From Nanohaloarchaea archaeon SW_7_43_1 (GTDB lineage: Archaea; Nanohalarchaeota; Nanosalinia; Nanosalinales; Nanosalinaceae), in contig PXPE01000001.1 in assembly GCA_003009795.1 (NCBI GenBank), positions 632,739 through 696,738 on the forward strand: a stretch of 64,000 nucleotides of DNA. Reading direction: 5' to 3'. A program made the position numbers and the translations under genes. This document shows, in pieces, positions 43,948-51,830 of this stretch (position 1 is the first letter of the stretch; each line of letters starts with the position of its first letter). The notes under the pieces are model-generated. The model searched no databases. It saw nothing but the letters and a program-made list of their open reading frames with translations, and was not told the DNA's origin.

Positions 43948-45000
43948 TTACTTATTCTTGACGGTTTCCTTCACCTTTTCCCAGTCCTTCACTGACTTCG
44001 AGCCAAACTTTCTGGGATCTATGGCATCGGAGATTCTATATGGAATATTACTGAAACCGGTCGAATAACTCATCACATCAGGAAAGACTGTTTCCCGATT
44101 AGGGTATACATTGTGTGCCAATCCGTTGTTATGTCCGATTTCATGCAAAATAATTCTTTCAGTTCCGTGATCCATTACGTATTCATTTTCCCTCCTGACT
44201 AAAGACCATTTAGAATTGAAATAGCTTATTCCTCCGGGACCGCTTGCAAAATCTCCAACAACTACCGGAATATCGTCTGCAGCCTGAGGCTCAATATTGT
44301 AGTTGTCATAAATTCCTGACAGCACCTGAGATATCAAACCTGGGTTTTGATTGGACTCTAATCTGTCCTCTTCATCGACTTTATCGCCAATAGAATAGTC
44401 TGTTACGATCTGCTCTAACTGTTTTTCATCATCCGTTAACCGTAAATTCTCGACATTGACTTCGAAATTCGGGTCTAGCTCGTTCAATCCTTGCTGAACA
44501 TATTCTCGATTAATTTTCTCATTTCCTGAAGGATTTTCCTCCGTTACAAGATTGTAAATAGAGACATCAACATCATCTCCGTCAATAACACTTTTGACCG
44601 CGTCCTCATTCATTACACGACTAGGTATTCCCTCTTCATGAGTACGATAAGATTCTATATAAGCCCAGTTGAACAATGAGTCTACAGAGTAAGAACAGGC
44701 AGTACCTCCTCCAGCCCAACCCATAAATCTTCTTCTTGTCATACCAGAACTTTCATCATCCTCAACTTCTACAGAATCATTCAGTACACTCTCGATCTCT
44801 TCAAATGTATAGTCAGTTGACTTTAGATCCTCAGATATGTCGGAACCTTTTTCCTCCCCATAAAGCCCTTTGAGATATGCTCCTACTATATCATCTGAAG
44901 CTTCGCTTTCTACGTGCATTCTGTCTTGAATATTTTCATTTGAAATTTGTTGGATGTCTTCAGCAATAGGATCAAATTCGTCGTATTTATTTGACCTCAC
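43948..45000 (-). CDS. Metzincin-like zinc protease with internal Tat motif
   Basis: A 350-residue protein. ILHEIGHNNGLAH (about 284-296) is a full metzincin zinc site, and VMSYS (about 308-312) the Met-turn, so an active secreted protease is likely. MTRRRFMGWAGGGTACS at residue 87 is a twin-arginine signal, but it sits after an acidic 86-residue leader. Either the true start is the ATG at 44742 or the protein has a cytoplasmic prodomain before the signal. Repeats of CGTTA upstream of 45000 may regulate it. Confidence 0.75.
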   Translation of the reverse strand: MRSNKYDEFDPIAEDIQQISNENIQDRMHVESEASDDIVGAYLKGLYGEEKGSDISEDLKSTDYTFEEIESVLNDSVEVEDDESSGMTRRRFMGWAGGGTACSYSVDSLFNWAYIESYRTHEEGIPSRVMNEDAVKSVIDGDDVDVSIYNLVTEENPSGNEKINREYVQQGLNELDPNFEVNVENLRLTDDEKQLEQIVTDYSIGDKVDEEDRLESNQNPGLISQVLSGIYDNYNIEPQAADDIPVVVGDFASGPGGISYFNSKWSLVRRENEYVMDHGTERIILHEIGHNNGLAHNVYPNRETVFPDVMSYSTGFSNIPYRISDAIDPRKFGSKSVKDWEKVKETVKNK

Positions 45001-45050
45001 ATATAATGATTCCTAGGGTAGTATTCAAAAAGCTGGTCTTGAAAACGAAC

Positions 45051-45171
45051 CGTTACACCAAAACTATTATATATAGAAGAAGTACCAATAGAGGTGATTT
45101 TAGCTGAAACAGAGAAAAACGCTAACGTTATATCAAATCATAAAAACGTTTTTCGTTATTTAAGCGTTACA
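45051..45171. promoter_or_regulatory. Four CGTTA repeats
   Basis: CGTTACA (45051-45057), CGTTATA (45126-45132), CGTTATT (45154-45160) and CGTTACA (45165-45171) occur in the same orientation within 120 bases upstream of the metzincin gene. The last three are 28 and 11 bases apart. A TATA-like TATTATATATAG (about 45065-45076) lies between the first and second. The rest of the 45001-45440 gap shows no gene. Confidence 0.35.
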
Positions 45172-45448
45172 TAAACAGTTGGCGCAATTAACGTGATGTT
45201 TTCTTATTCTACTCTCTTTGTATGAGGTCTCAAGCGAAAGAAGAGCGAGAAACACGACTTTGGATGACTCATAACTAACCTCGGTTCAGATACCCGCATT
45301 GAGCAATTAGTAGAGGGTGCGTCCAGGATTTGAATCTCAGATAGCGAGAAATCATATGGATGTTCTCTGACTCCCAATCAAATTCAAGAGTTGGAACAAA
45401 GGAAAAAATTGTTAAGTCTCACCAAGCTAAGAACTAGTATGATCAATG

Positions 45449-45526
45449 AAGGTGGACGCTTTTGGTCGCATGATGAACTTTCTATCTCAACTTTCAACTA
45501 AAGGTGGATGTTTTTGGAGGCAGATG
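45449..45526 (+). repeat. Imperfect direct repeat at the 5' end of the aminotransferase gene
   Basis: AAGGTGGACGCTTTTGG (45449-45465) is repeated as AAGGTGGATGTTTTTGG (45501-45517), with GCA soon after in both. The offset is 52 bases, not a multiple of three, so the ATG before the first copy (45446) reads out of frame into a short 29-residue peptide. The gene proper seems to begin in the second copy. Confidence 0.5.
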
Positions 45527-46550
45527 TTCTTATAGACAAGTATGTCACGAAAGTATAGAAGGTCACGCACCTGATGAACGAAAAGAATTCCAGGCTGATT
45601 TTTCTCTAAACGAAAACCCTCTCGGATGCTCTCAAAAGGTACTTGATGCAATAAGGAATATCGAAAGGTCTAAAATTATAGAGTATCAACCGGTCGACGA
45701 GAGATTAATACAGAAAATAGCCGAATTTGAGTGCGTCAGACCCGATAATATCCTTGTTTCAGCGGGTTCAGATACATGCCTTCAACTTATTTCTACCGCA
45801 TTATTCAATAATCAGGCTAGGATAGCTTATCCGAAACCTTCATTTCCTAGATATGAGTTTTATATCAAAAGAATGAATTGCAGGAAAAAGCCGGTAGAAT
45901 TTCCTGTATTTGAGTCAAGAAATATTGAGAGATTTCACAAATCAGGTCAAGACTCAGATGCAATAATTTTGGACAATCCCTCGAACCCAACAGGTCTGAG
46001 ATTCTCTCAGGCTGAGTTAGAGAAACTTGTTTCAGAGAAAGAGAAACCAGTTATTCTAGATATGGCTCTTTCTGGCGGCACATATGATATTCCAAGCCTG
46101 ATCAAGAAAAACAGCTTTGTAATCAAATCATTCTCCAAGTATTTTGGCCTGCCGGGAATGAGGATAGGCTACATAATTTCGGCTGAAGAAAATATACAGA
46201 AATTGAAGTCTTTGACATCTCCATTCGAAATCGATTATGTAGCACAAAAAGCAGCAAAGGCAGCATTAGAAGACAGAGAACATATCCTAAAATCCCGAGA
46301 ACACGTCTCTTCTGAAAGGGAGAAGATAAAGTCGGAACTAAGTCAATTATCGATAAAACATTCTGATTCCGAATCGACAAATATGGTTGTTAAATTACCG
46401 GTAGAAATTCAAGAAAAACTTATTGAGGAAGGAATTAATCTTACTAAAGGAAAAGACTACAAAGGTCTTCCATTTATCAAAGTTAGGATAGGGATAAGAA
46501 CAGAAGAGGAAAATGATTTGCTTCTAAACATAATAAGAGAAGTGATTTGA
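45504..46550 (+). CDS. PLP-dependent aminotransferase, HisC-like
   Basis: A 348-residue fold-type I aminotransferase. FSLNENPLGCS (about 33-43), SAGSDTCLQ (about 88-96), LDNPSNPTGL (about 154-163) and SFSKYFGLPGMRIGY (about 206-220, PLP Lys in SFSK) match histidinol-phosphate aminotransferase and the related CobD. With no his or cob genes nearby the substrate is open. The start (GTG 45504) lies in the second copy of a 5' repeat; the first copy carries an out-of-frame ATG, so the N terminus may have been altered by duplication. Confidence 0.8.
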   Translation: MDVFGGRCSYRQVCHESIEGHAPDERKEFQADFSLNENPLGCSQKVLDAIRNIERSKIIEYQPVDERLIQKIAEFECVRPDNILVSAGSDTCLQLISTALFNNQARIAYPKPSFPRYEFYIKRMNCRKKPVEFPVFESRNIERFHKSGQDSDAIILDNPSNPTGLRFSQAELEKLVSEKEKPVILDMALSGGTYDIPSLIKKNSFVIKSFSKYFGLPGMRIGYIISAEENIQKLKSLTSPFEIDYVAQKAAKAALEDREHILKSREHVSSEREKIKSELSQLSIKHSDSESTNMVVKLPVEIQEKLIEEGINLTKGKDYKGLPFIKVRIGIRTEEENDLLLNIIREVI

Positions 46551-46591
46551 TAGAATATCTCAGATACATCATCTATCGGAGAATTATTAAT

Positions 46592-46694
46592 TGCGGTGTC
46601 GGGGATTTGAACCCCGGTCTCCACCAGGTTGCGCAACTCACTCATGTGAGATTACTTGGCAAGGTGGGGTCTTAGGCCACTGGACTAACACCGC
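46592..46694 (-). tRNA. tRNA-Gly(GCC) with a 30-base intron
   Basis: Acceptor GCGGTGT pairs with ACACCGC, with A discriminator (46592). D stem GTC/GAC (3 bp), anticodon stem CCACC/GGTGG, anticodon GCC (46660-46658). T arm CGGGG TTCAAAT CCCCG. The intron (46627-46656) at 37/38 has a textbook bulge-helix-bulge: TTGC pairs with GCAA as the 4-bp helix, bulges are CAA and CCT, and the intron itself folds as GTAA-T-CTCAC/GTGAGTTGC. Confidence 0.93.
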
Positions 46695-46764
46695 AAACCG
46701 TAGTTTGCCGATCGTTAAAAACTCTCTGTAGTATTCCCTACCGCTAGCTCTCTACTTTAGGCTG

Positions 46765-46804
46765 ACATGCAACAAATCTTACTAACAAACAGTTGGGTGC
46801 ATGT
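46765..46804. other. Inverted repeat upstream of trxB
   Basis: ACATGCA (46765-46771) and TGCATGT (46798-46804) are perfect arms 26 bases apart, about 25 bases before the TATA-like ATATTAAAAA (46829-46838) of the thioredoxin reductase gene. A possible regulator site; no more can be said. Confidence 0.3.
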
Positions 46805-46898
46805 TTATTGTGAGTAGTCACTTGCAATATTAAAAATGGAATGGAGGTCAGTGAATCGAACCATTTTTCAATTTAGGAGTGGGCTAAGGAATCATAGG

Positions 46899-47825
46899 AT
46901 GACTGACAAGATTAGAGATTTGATTGCTATTGGCGGGGCTTCTGCAGCACAGTCCGCTGCAATATATGCGGTGAGAGCGGGGATGGATGTTCTCGTGATT
47001 ACTGATGAGTACGGTGGACAGATAAACAATACTGATGTAGTGGAGAACTGGCTTGGAACAAAGTCTATCTCAGGCCCGAAGCTAGCCGAAGAATTTACCG
47101 AACACATGAGAGAATATGATGTAGACGAGCACACCGGTGAAAAAGCAGTTGATGTAAGAAAGAGAGATAAAATATTCACGGTTGAGACAGAGTCCGGTGA
47201 GGAGTTCCAGAGCCACGCAGTAATCATCGCTACAGGCGGATCAAGAAGAAGACTTAATGTTCCTGGCGAGGAAGAATACAGGAACAAGGGAGTTGCCTAC
47301 TGCGCAGTTTGTGACGGCCCTTTATACCAAGGTGAAGAAGTAGCTGTTATTGGAGGAGGATACGCAGGAACGGAAGCAGCAGATTATCTTTCTGATGTCG
47401 CAGATAAAGTTTATCTCCTCTCAAGATCAGGTGTTCTCAAAGGCGAGGAAATCACCATTAACAAGGTAGAGAACGATGAAAACGTGGAGGTAATCAGAGA
47501 AGCAACTGTATCAGAGTTTCAAGGAGATCAACTCCTTCAATCAGTAGAATACAGACAGAACGGTGAAAAGAAAGAACTAGAAGTCCCAGGAGCATTCGTT
47601 GAAATTGGTACAGCTCCAAACTCAGATGTAACAGATCTCGTAGAAACAGATGAATCAGGAAAGATCAAAGTCAACAGAGAGATGAAAACAAAAGTCGACG
47701 GTCTCTATGCAGCTGGAGACGTCAACAATATGGGAGCACAACAACTAGTTGTCTCCGCCGGACAGGGATGTGATGCAGCTCTGAACGCTTCCGAATACGT
47801 GAAACAAAAGAAGTCCGAGGAATAA
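46899..47825 (+). CDS. trxB: Thioredoxin reductase-like flavoprotein
   Basis: A 308-residue TrxB: FAD motif at the N terminus (LIAIGGASAAQSA), redox site CAVCDGP (about 134-140), NAD(P) motif VAVIGGGYAGTEAA (about 147-160), and the second FAD motif LYAAGDVNN (about 272-280). The first FAD motif reads G-G-A-S-A-A, lacking the usual G-x-G-x-x-G Gly residues. The start is the ATG at 46899, with AAGGA 8 bases upstream, giving a protein that begins at the FAD strand. A longer frame adds 21 residues without homology. Confidence 0.9.
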   Translation: MTDKIRDLIAIGGASAAQSAAIYAVRAGMDVLVITDEYGGQINNTDVVENWLGTKSISGPKLAEEFTEHMREYDVDEHTGEKAVDVRKRDKIFTVETESGEEFQSHAVIIATGGSRRRLNVPGEEEYRNKGVAYCAVCDGPLYQGEEVAVIGGGYAGTEAADYLSDVADKVYLLSRSGVLKGEEITINKVENDENVEVIREATVSEFQGDQLLQSVEYRQNGEKKELEVPGAFVEIGTAPNSDVTDLVETDESGKIKVNREMKTKVDGLYAAGDVNNMGAQQLVVSAGQGCDAALNASEYVKQKKSEE

Positions 47826-47932
47826 ATCCACTGAGATCTTTTTTGACCAGCAAAAATTAATGGCTCACCAGGAAAAAGAAATGTGAGATAAAGACCCGGC
47901 TGTAAATCGTGCTGGATACTCGTTCCGAATAT

Positions 47933-48331
47933 TTATTCTTTCAGTAGCTCTAGAAAGTTTTTTGGCTTGATATCCATAACACCAGATATCTCTACTTTGA
48001 TATCGTCGGCCCTGAATGGGTTCAAGACTTTTTTGTGTGATGGATCTAATGCTACAGTTGTTGTTCCGGAAAGTTCATTGGGATCGCTGTATTCTTTCTC
48101 AAAAGAAGCGGATACATGGTCATACTCCAGATTATAGTCAGTATTCCAAGGATCTGAAAACGCTCCTTCATAACTGTCATCAAGCTTTTTTGCAGTCTTT
48201 TGAGCATGTTCAGGCGCAACCTCAAATGTTTCGTAAATAGATCCTCGAACATCCATCATTAGATCCTTATTGACCTGGCCCAATACAGAATAAACCTGAT
48301 AATCCCTCAGAGAGTCCCTCCTATCACTCAT
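47933..48331 (-). CDS. Hypothetical protein
   Basis: A 132-residue soluble acidic protein (starts MSDRRDSLRDYQVYSVLG, ends KPKNFLELLKE) with no motif I know and no signal peptide. The second half looks beta-rich. It is divergent from the small zinc ribbon gene, with about 80 bases between starts. Single gene. Confidence 0.55.
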   Translation of the reverse strand: MSDRRDSLRDYQVYSVLGQVNKDLMMDVRGSIYETFEVAPEHAQKTAKKLDDSYEGAFSDPWNTDYNLEYDHVSASFEKEYSDPNELSGTTTVALDPSHKKVLNPFRADDIKVEISGVMDIKPKNFLELLKE

Positions 48332-48412
48332 AAAGTAAACTTTTGGGAGCTAAACATTAAGTTTCAATTGCTCCCGCATACCAGTTTTAAGCCTTGATCT
48401 GCAACCTAGATT

Positions 48413-48670
48413 ATGGCTAAGGACACCAAAATGGCGAAATGTGTTTTCTGCGGGGAGAACGCAACAAAGAAGAACCGGCAAAAGCAACCAGTATGCAGAG
48501 AACACAAGCAAAGAGAACCAAAGAACGTTGCCTGTCCAGAATGCGGTATGCCCATGAAAATAAGCGAAGGGAGATATGGATTCTTCTGGGGATGTGAAGG
48601 ATATCCGCAGTGTAAGAAAACATACCAAATAGAAGCAGTGATTGATGATGAGTTCAAAGATGAAGATTAG
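48413..48670 (+). CDS. Zinc-ribbon protein, topoisomerase C4 finger type
   Basis: An 85-residue protein with two zinc motifs: CVFCGEN...VCREHKQ in the N-terminal half and ACPECGMPM...WGCEGYPQCKKT (about 42-70) in the C-terminal half. The latter matches the C4 finger found at the end of topoisomerase I. Probably binds single-stranded DNA. No topoisomerase gene is adjacent. Alternative start at the second Met (MAKC) seven codons in. Confidence 0.75.
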   Translation: MAKDTKMAKCVFCGENATKKNRQKQPVCREHKQREPKNVACPECGMPMKISEGRYGFFWGCEGYPQCKKTYQIEAVIDDEFKDED

Positions 48671-48771
48671 ATTATCCATCTAAGAAAAGATTTTTGTTCG
48701 ATTTATTAGGTGGAGAATCAAACATTAATCTAGGAAAGGATTTTAAAGCATCGAACGAGCTTCTAGTGATT

Positions 48772-49635
48772 ATGGAAACAAAGTTCAATCGCATTACACT
48801 ATTACTCTTTACAACCCTTTTAACCATCTCAACGGCGACAGCAGTCTCAATAGGGAACGGAGACTACTCTCCAGAACCTGAATTTGATAGTACCAACAGT
48901 AATCAGAAAGTCTCATTCACGGCATCAGGTATCAGTGCAGATGGCAACACTGACGAACTTCAAATAAGATTCCCAGATAACCTAGCCAGAAATGTTTCAA
49001 TCAATCAAGCATCTGCAGAAGACACATCAATTACTAGCTCCGCCGAGATGATCCAAGGAGACGATAATGATTCAGTTAGAGACACAGCTCACTTCGCCGT
49101 CAGCCCGGATACAAGTGGAAACGTCACGGTAAATGCATCACTTGATTTCAGTGTTTACTATGGAGAGAAAGGCGATTACCCGCTGACAGCGACAGTCAAA
49201 GACAGCGAGTTTGGAATCACAAGCGAACAGGTAGTTGTGCTCTCTACAGGGACTGGAAGCGAAACCGAAGATAATAATCAGACAAACAACGGTAATGAGA
49301 CCAGGGAAGATACAGAAGAAAACAATCAAACACGGGAAGAAAATAATGAGACTCGGCAAGAAGACAACCAGACTTCAGATGAAGAAAACACGACGAAGGA
49401 AAACAACGGACCCGGGGAAGATAGAGAAAATCAAGGGAATAGAGAAAGTCAGAGATCTGGGCAGGCAGAAGAATCACAACCTGAGGATTCCGAACAGCCG
49501 CCTTCAGAGACTCCTTCAGAGGCGAATAACGAAGACGGAGGACCACCTGAGGAGAAAGGAATCCCCAGCCAAGCAGTTGAAAAAATGCCAGAGCCAGTTC
49601 AGGAGCTACTGAACTCCTTGATTGGCTTCTTCTAA
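48772..49635 (+). CDS. Secreted protein with Asn/Glu-rich glycosylation stalk
   Basis: About 287 residues from the ATG at 48772; a TTTTAAAG box (48741-48748) lies about 28 bases upstream. Signal peptide (RITLLLFTTLLTISTATA), a beta-rich domain of about 135 residues, then a roughly 60-residue stretch dense in N-x-T sequons (NQT, NET, NTT repeated) and Glu, then a Pro/Ser/Glu linker and a short hydrophobic end (LLNSLIGFF). The middle resembles a glycosylated stalk holding a surface domain. No family recognised. Confidence 0.65.
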   Translation: METKFNRITLLLFTTLLTISTATAVSIGNGDYSPEPEFDSTNSNQKVSFTASGISADGNTDELQIRFPDNLARNVSINQASAEDTSITSSAEMIQGDDNDSVRDTAHFAVSPDTSGNVTVNASLDFSVYYGEKGDYPLTATVKDSEFGITSEQVVVLSTGTGSETEDNNQTNNGNETREDTEENNQTREENNETRQEDNQTSDEENTTKENNGPGEDRENQGNRESQRSGQAEESQPEDSEQPPSETPSEANNEDGGPPEEKGIPSQAVEKMPEPVQELLNSLIGFF

Positions 49636-49823
49636 TCTCGTTTTTATCCTCATTTATTATTTGACAGTTCTGTAGGACGACATTCCACAAATTCACTGAC
49701 CCTTAAAACTCCAAAAATTTTACAGCAAACTTTTGTTGACGCAAAACTGTTTATCATGGAATTGTAATCCGAAAATCAGCTAAATCATTATTATTTAAGA
49801 ATAAGCTCTTTTTCAAGATTTAA

Positions 49824-49898
49824 GGGCCCGTAGCTCAGCTTGGACAGAGCGTTCGGCTTCGGACCGAGAGGTCTAGGGTTCAAATCCCTACGGGCTCG
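49824..49898 (+). tRNA. tRNA-Arg(TCG), no intron
   Basis: Acceptor GGGCCCG (49824-49830)/CGGGCTC (49891-49897) with one G-U pair, G discriminator. D stem GCTC/GAGC, anticodon stem TTCGG/CCGAG, anticodon TCG (49859-49861), T arm TAGGG TTCAAAT CCCTA. TTATTTAAG (about 49790-49798) is a likely TATA box about 27-34 bases upstream. Confidence 0.95.
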
Positions 49899-50006
49899 TC
49901 TCATGTCTTGTTTCTATCTGATAACGTTCAAGAAGAACACTCTAGAATAGATGCGGCGATAGCTATTTATTTTATAAAGATGAACAAAGCATGGGTAGTT
50001 GTGTAA

Positions 50007-51290
50007 ATGCAGACGGTGAAGCAGCTAAGAGATTTCTTCATCAAACGCCTTCGGAAGGCGATCAAAAGGGTGAATAAAATGGTTGAAGAACAGGATAACT
50101 CAAAAATGGAAGAGAAAAAGAATAACAAGAAACAGAAGTCGAAAAAATCAGATAAAAAACAGAAAATTCAGTTCCCACAGTATTTCCAGCACCGAGGACA
50201 ACAAAATTCGAAGGAACACGGTACAAAACTGAAAACCCCGGTTCTTAGAGGTGTCGTAGTATCAGAGTTTGACGGAGAAAGAGTCTGGGTAGAAGCCAGT
50301 GGAAATATGAAAGGAAGATATGGAGTAGAGGTTCCAGACGGACATTCACCAAAAGATTTTACACCCGGAACAGAAGTAGCACTCGACCCCAACAGTTTCA
50401 AGGTAACAGATATTGTAGAGAAAGGCAAAGACGCCGAATTCAACTCCGTAAAAACAGATATTACATTCCAGGATGTGGGAGGCCTAGATCATATAATCAA
50501 ATCATTGAAATCCAATGTTGGGGCGCAGCTAAACCCTGAAAAACAGCAGAAAATACGGGAATGGGGAATGGATCTTGACAAAAGCATTCTCCTTATTGGA
50601 AGACCGGGAACAGGTAAAACACATCTCGTCAAAGCCTTAAGCAACGAATATGACGCAGACATGTTCATGATCAACGGACCTCAGATGGTTGAAAAATTCA
50701 TTGGAGAAGGAGCTAAGAAAGTCAAAAGGCTATACGAGCAGGCCAGGGCATCTGACAGACCGGCAATCATCTTTATTGATGAGATAGACGCCATCGCAAA
50801 GAAAAGACTGGACGACAGAAGACATGGCGGAGAAGAGGTTGAAAGAACAATGAGCCAACTACTTTCAGAGCTTGACGGCCTTGATACCAAAGAGGATTCA
50901 AACGTCATCTCGGTATTTGCTACAAACAAACCGGACATCATGGACCCAGCGCTTTTGAACAGAACAAGCGCAGTAGAGGTACCAGTACCCACACAGGAAG
51001 CTAAGAAAGAAATCCTTCAGGTACACACCAGAAAGCTGGATCTTGACGAAGATATCAATCTAGACCTGGTAGCTCAAGAACTCGACGAAGATTTCACAGG
51101 TAGAAACATCCAGCAGATAGTAAAACAGGCAGCAATCAATTCGCTGGAAAGATACAAAATAGCCTCAAAAGCAACAGTCGGAATGAAAGATTTCCAGGAA
51201 GCAATCACAGACCTGAGGGAAGGTAATATGGGAACAGAGAAAGACTTCCTCGCAAACAAGAATTATCACCCTGACGAGATGTTTGCATAA
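50007..51290 (+). CDS. PAN-like AAA+ ATPase with unusual SRH and no HbYX
   Basis: A 427-residue AAA+ protein built like the archaeal proteasome-activating nucleotidase: a Lys-rich N terminus (about 25-55), an OB-like domain (about 75-135), then the ATPase with GRPGTGKT (about 198-205), FIDEIDAI (about 256-263) and a C-terminal helical lid. Where PAN has R-P-G-R-F-D-R, this protein has LLNRTSAVEV, three residues shorter with one Arg. It ends DEMFA, without the HbYX tail that docks on the 20S core. It may serve another substrate-unfolding role. TTTTATAAAG (about 49970-49979) lies about 30 bases before the ATG. Confidence 0.8.
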   Translation: MQTVKQLRDFFIKRLRKAIKRVNKMVEEQDNSKMEEKKNNKKQKSKKSDKKQKIQFPQYFQHRGQQNSKEHGTKLKTPVLRGVVVSEFDGERVWVEASGNMKGRYGVEVPDGHSPKDFTPGTEVALDPNSFKVTDIVEKGKDAEFNSVKTDITFQDVGGLDHIIKSLKSNVGAQLNPEKQQKIREWGMDLDKSILLIGRPGTGKTHLVKALSNEYDADMFMINGPQMVEKFIGEGAKKVKRLYEQARASDRPAIIFIDEIDAIAKKRLDDRRHGGEEVERTMSQLLSELDGLDTKEDSNVISVFATNKPDIMDPALLNRTSAVEVPVPTQEAKKEILQVHTRKLDLDEDINLDLVAQELDEDFTGRNIQQIVKQAAINSLERYKIASKATVGMKDFQEAITDLREGNMGTEKDFLANKNYHPDEMFA

Positions 51291-51325
51291 GACACCTCAT
51301 TTCCTTTTCTATCTGAGTGAGAAAA

Positions 51326-51535
51326 ATGTCAGAACTAAAACTAGATAAAAGTTTCAAGCTTGACAATGGATCACTTGCAGACTTTCTTATGGATATAGCA
51401 GAATCGCTTAAAGAAGATGAAAGCCTGAAACTTGATGGCAAAGAATGGAACCTCATTCAACCAGTAAATGACAGTGACAATTTGATGAGACTGATCAGAA
51501 ACGAAGAAGAACTGGAAATAAGTTTCAAACTCTGA
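51326..51535 (+). CDS. Amphi-Trp domain protein
   Basis: About 69 residues from the ATG at 51326 (GTG at 51317 is also in frame). The pattern of alternating hydrophobic and charged strands with GSLADFLMDIAESLK and LKLDGKEWNLIQP matches the small amphi-Trp family seen widely in haloarchaea. The function is unknown. It starts 35 bases after the PAN-like gene and is probably in the same transcript. Confidence 0.75.
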   Translation: MSELKLDKSFKLDNGSLADFLMDIAESLKEDESLKLDGKEWNLIQPVNDSDNLMRLIRNEEELEISFKL

Positions 51536-51572
51536 ATTAAATATGTAGTGAAAGAAATGACATAGAGAATTT

Positions 51573-51830
51573 TTACTCTAAATAGTCAATCATTTTATCC
51601 AGTTTCTCTCTTTTCTTCATAGTTGACGACTCCGTAAGAAAGTCCTGCGCCAGTTTGTAGAGATAGCCTTTGCCTTCTTGGAGCTTTTTCACTCTGTTCT
51701 CAGGCTCCGGAACCTCCTCATGGATCTCCTCCAGAACTTCCTCGAATATCCTGTACATGAGGTATCTTTTCTGGCCGACATCCTCTATCTCAAGCTTCTG
51801 CTGTAGCTCCTTGATTCTTTCTAGACTCAT
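51573..51830 (-). CDS. Small helical protein after gatB
   Basis: An 85-residue acidic, entirely helical protein (MSLERIKELQQKLEIEDVGQ onwards) with no known family. Its start overlaps the gatB stop by 4 bases, so it is translationally coupled to GatB and is the last gene of the operon. A role linked to the amidotransferase is possible. Confidence 0.65.
   Translation of the reverse strand: MSLERIKELQQKLEIEDVGQKRYLMYRIFEEVLEEIHEEVPEPENRVKKLQEGKGYLYKLAQDFLTESSTMKKREKLDKMIDYLE

Noticed and set aside
45295-45350. tRNA-like stretch (AGGATTTGAATCTC, similar to the antisense of a T arm)
   Set aside because: The minus strand has a TTCAAAT loop, but its flanks do not pair as a T stem and there is no anticodon arm. 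At most a tRNA remnant.
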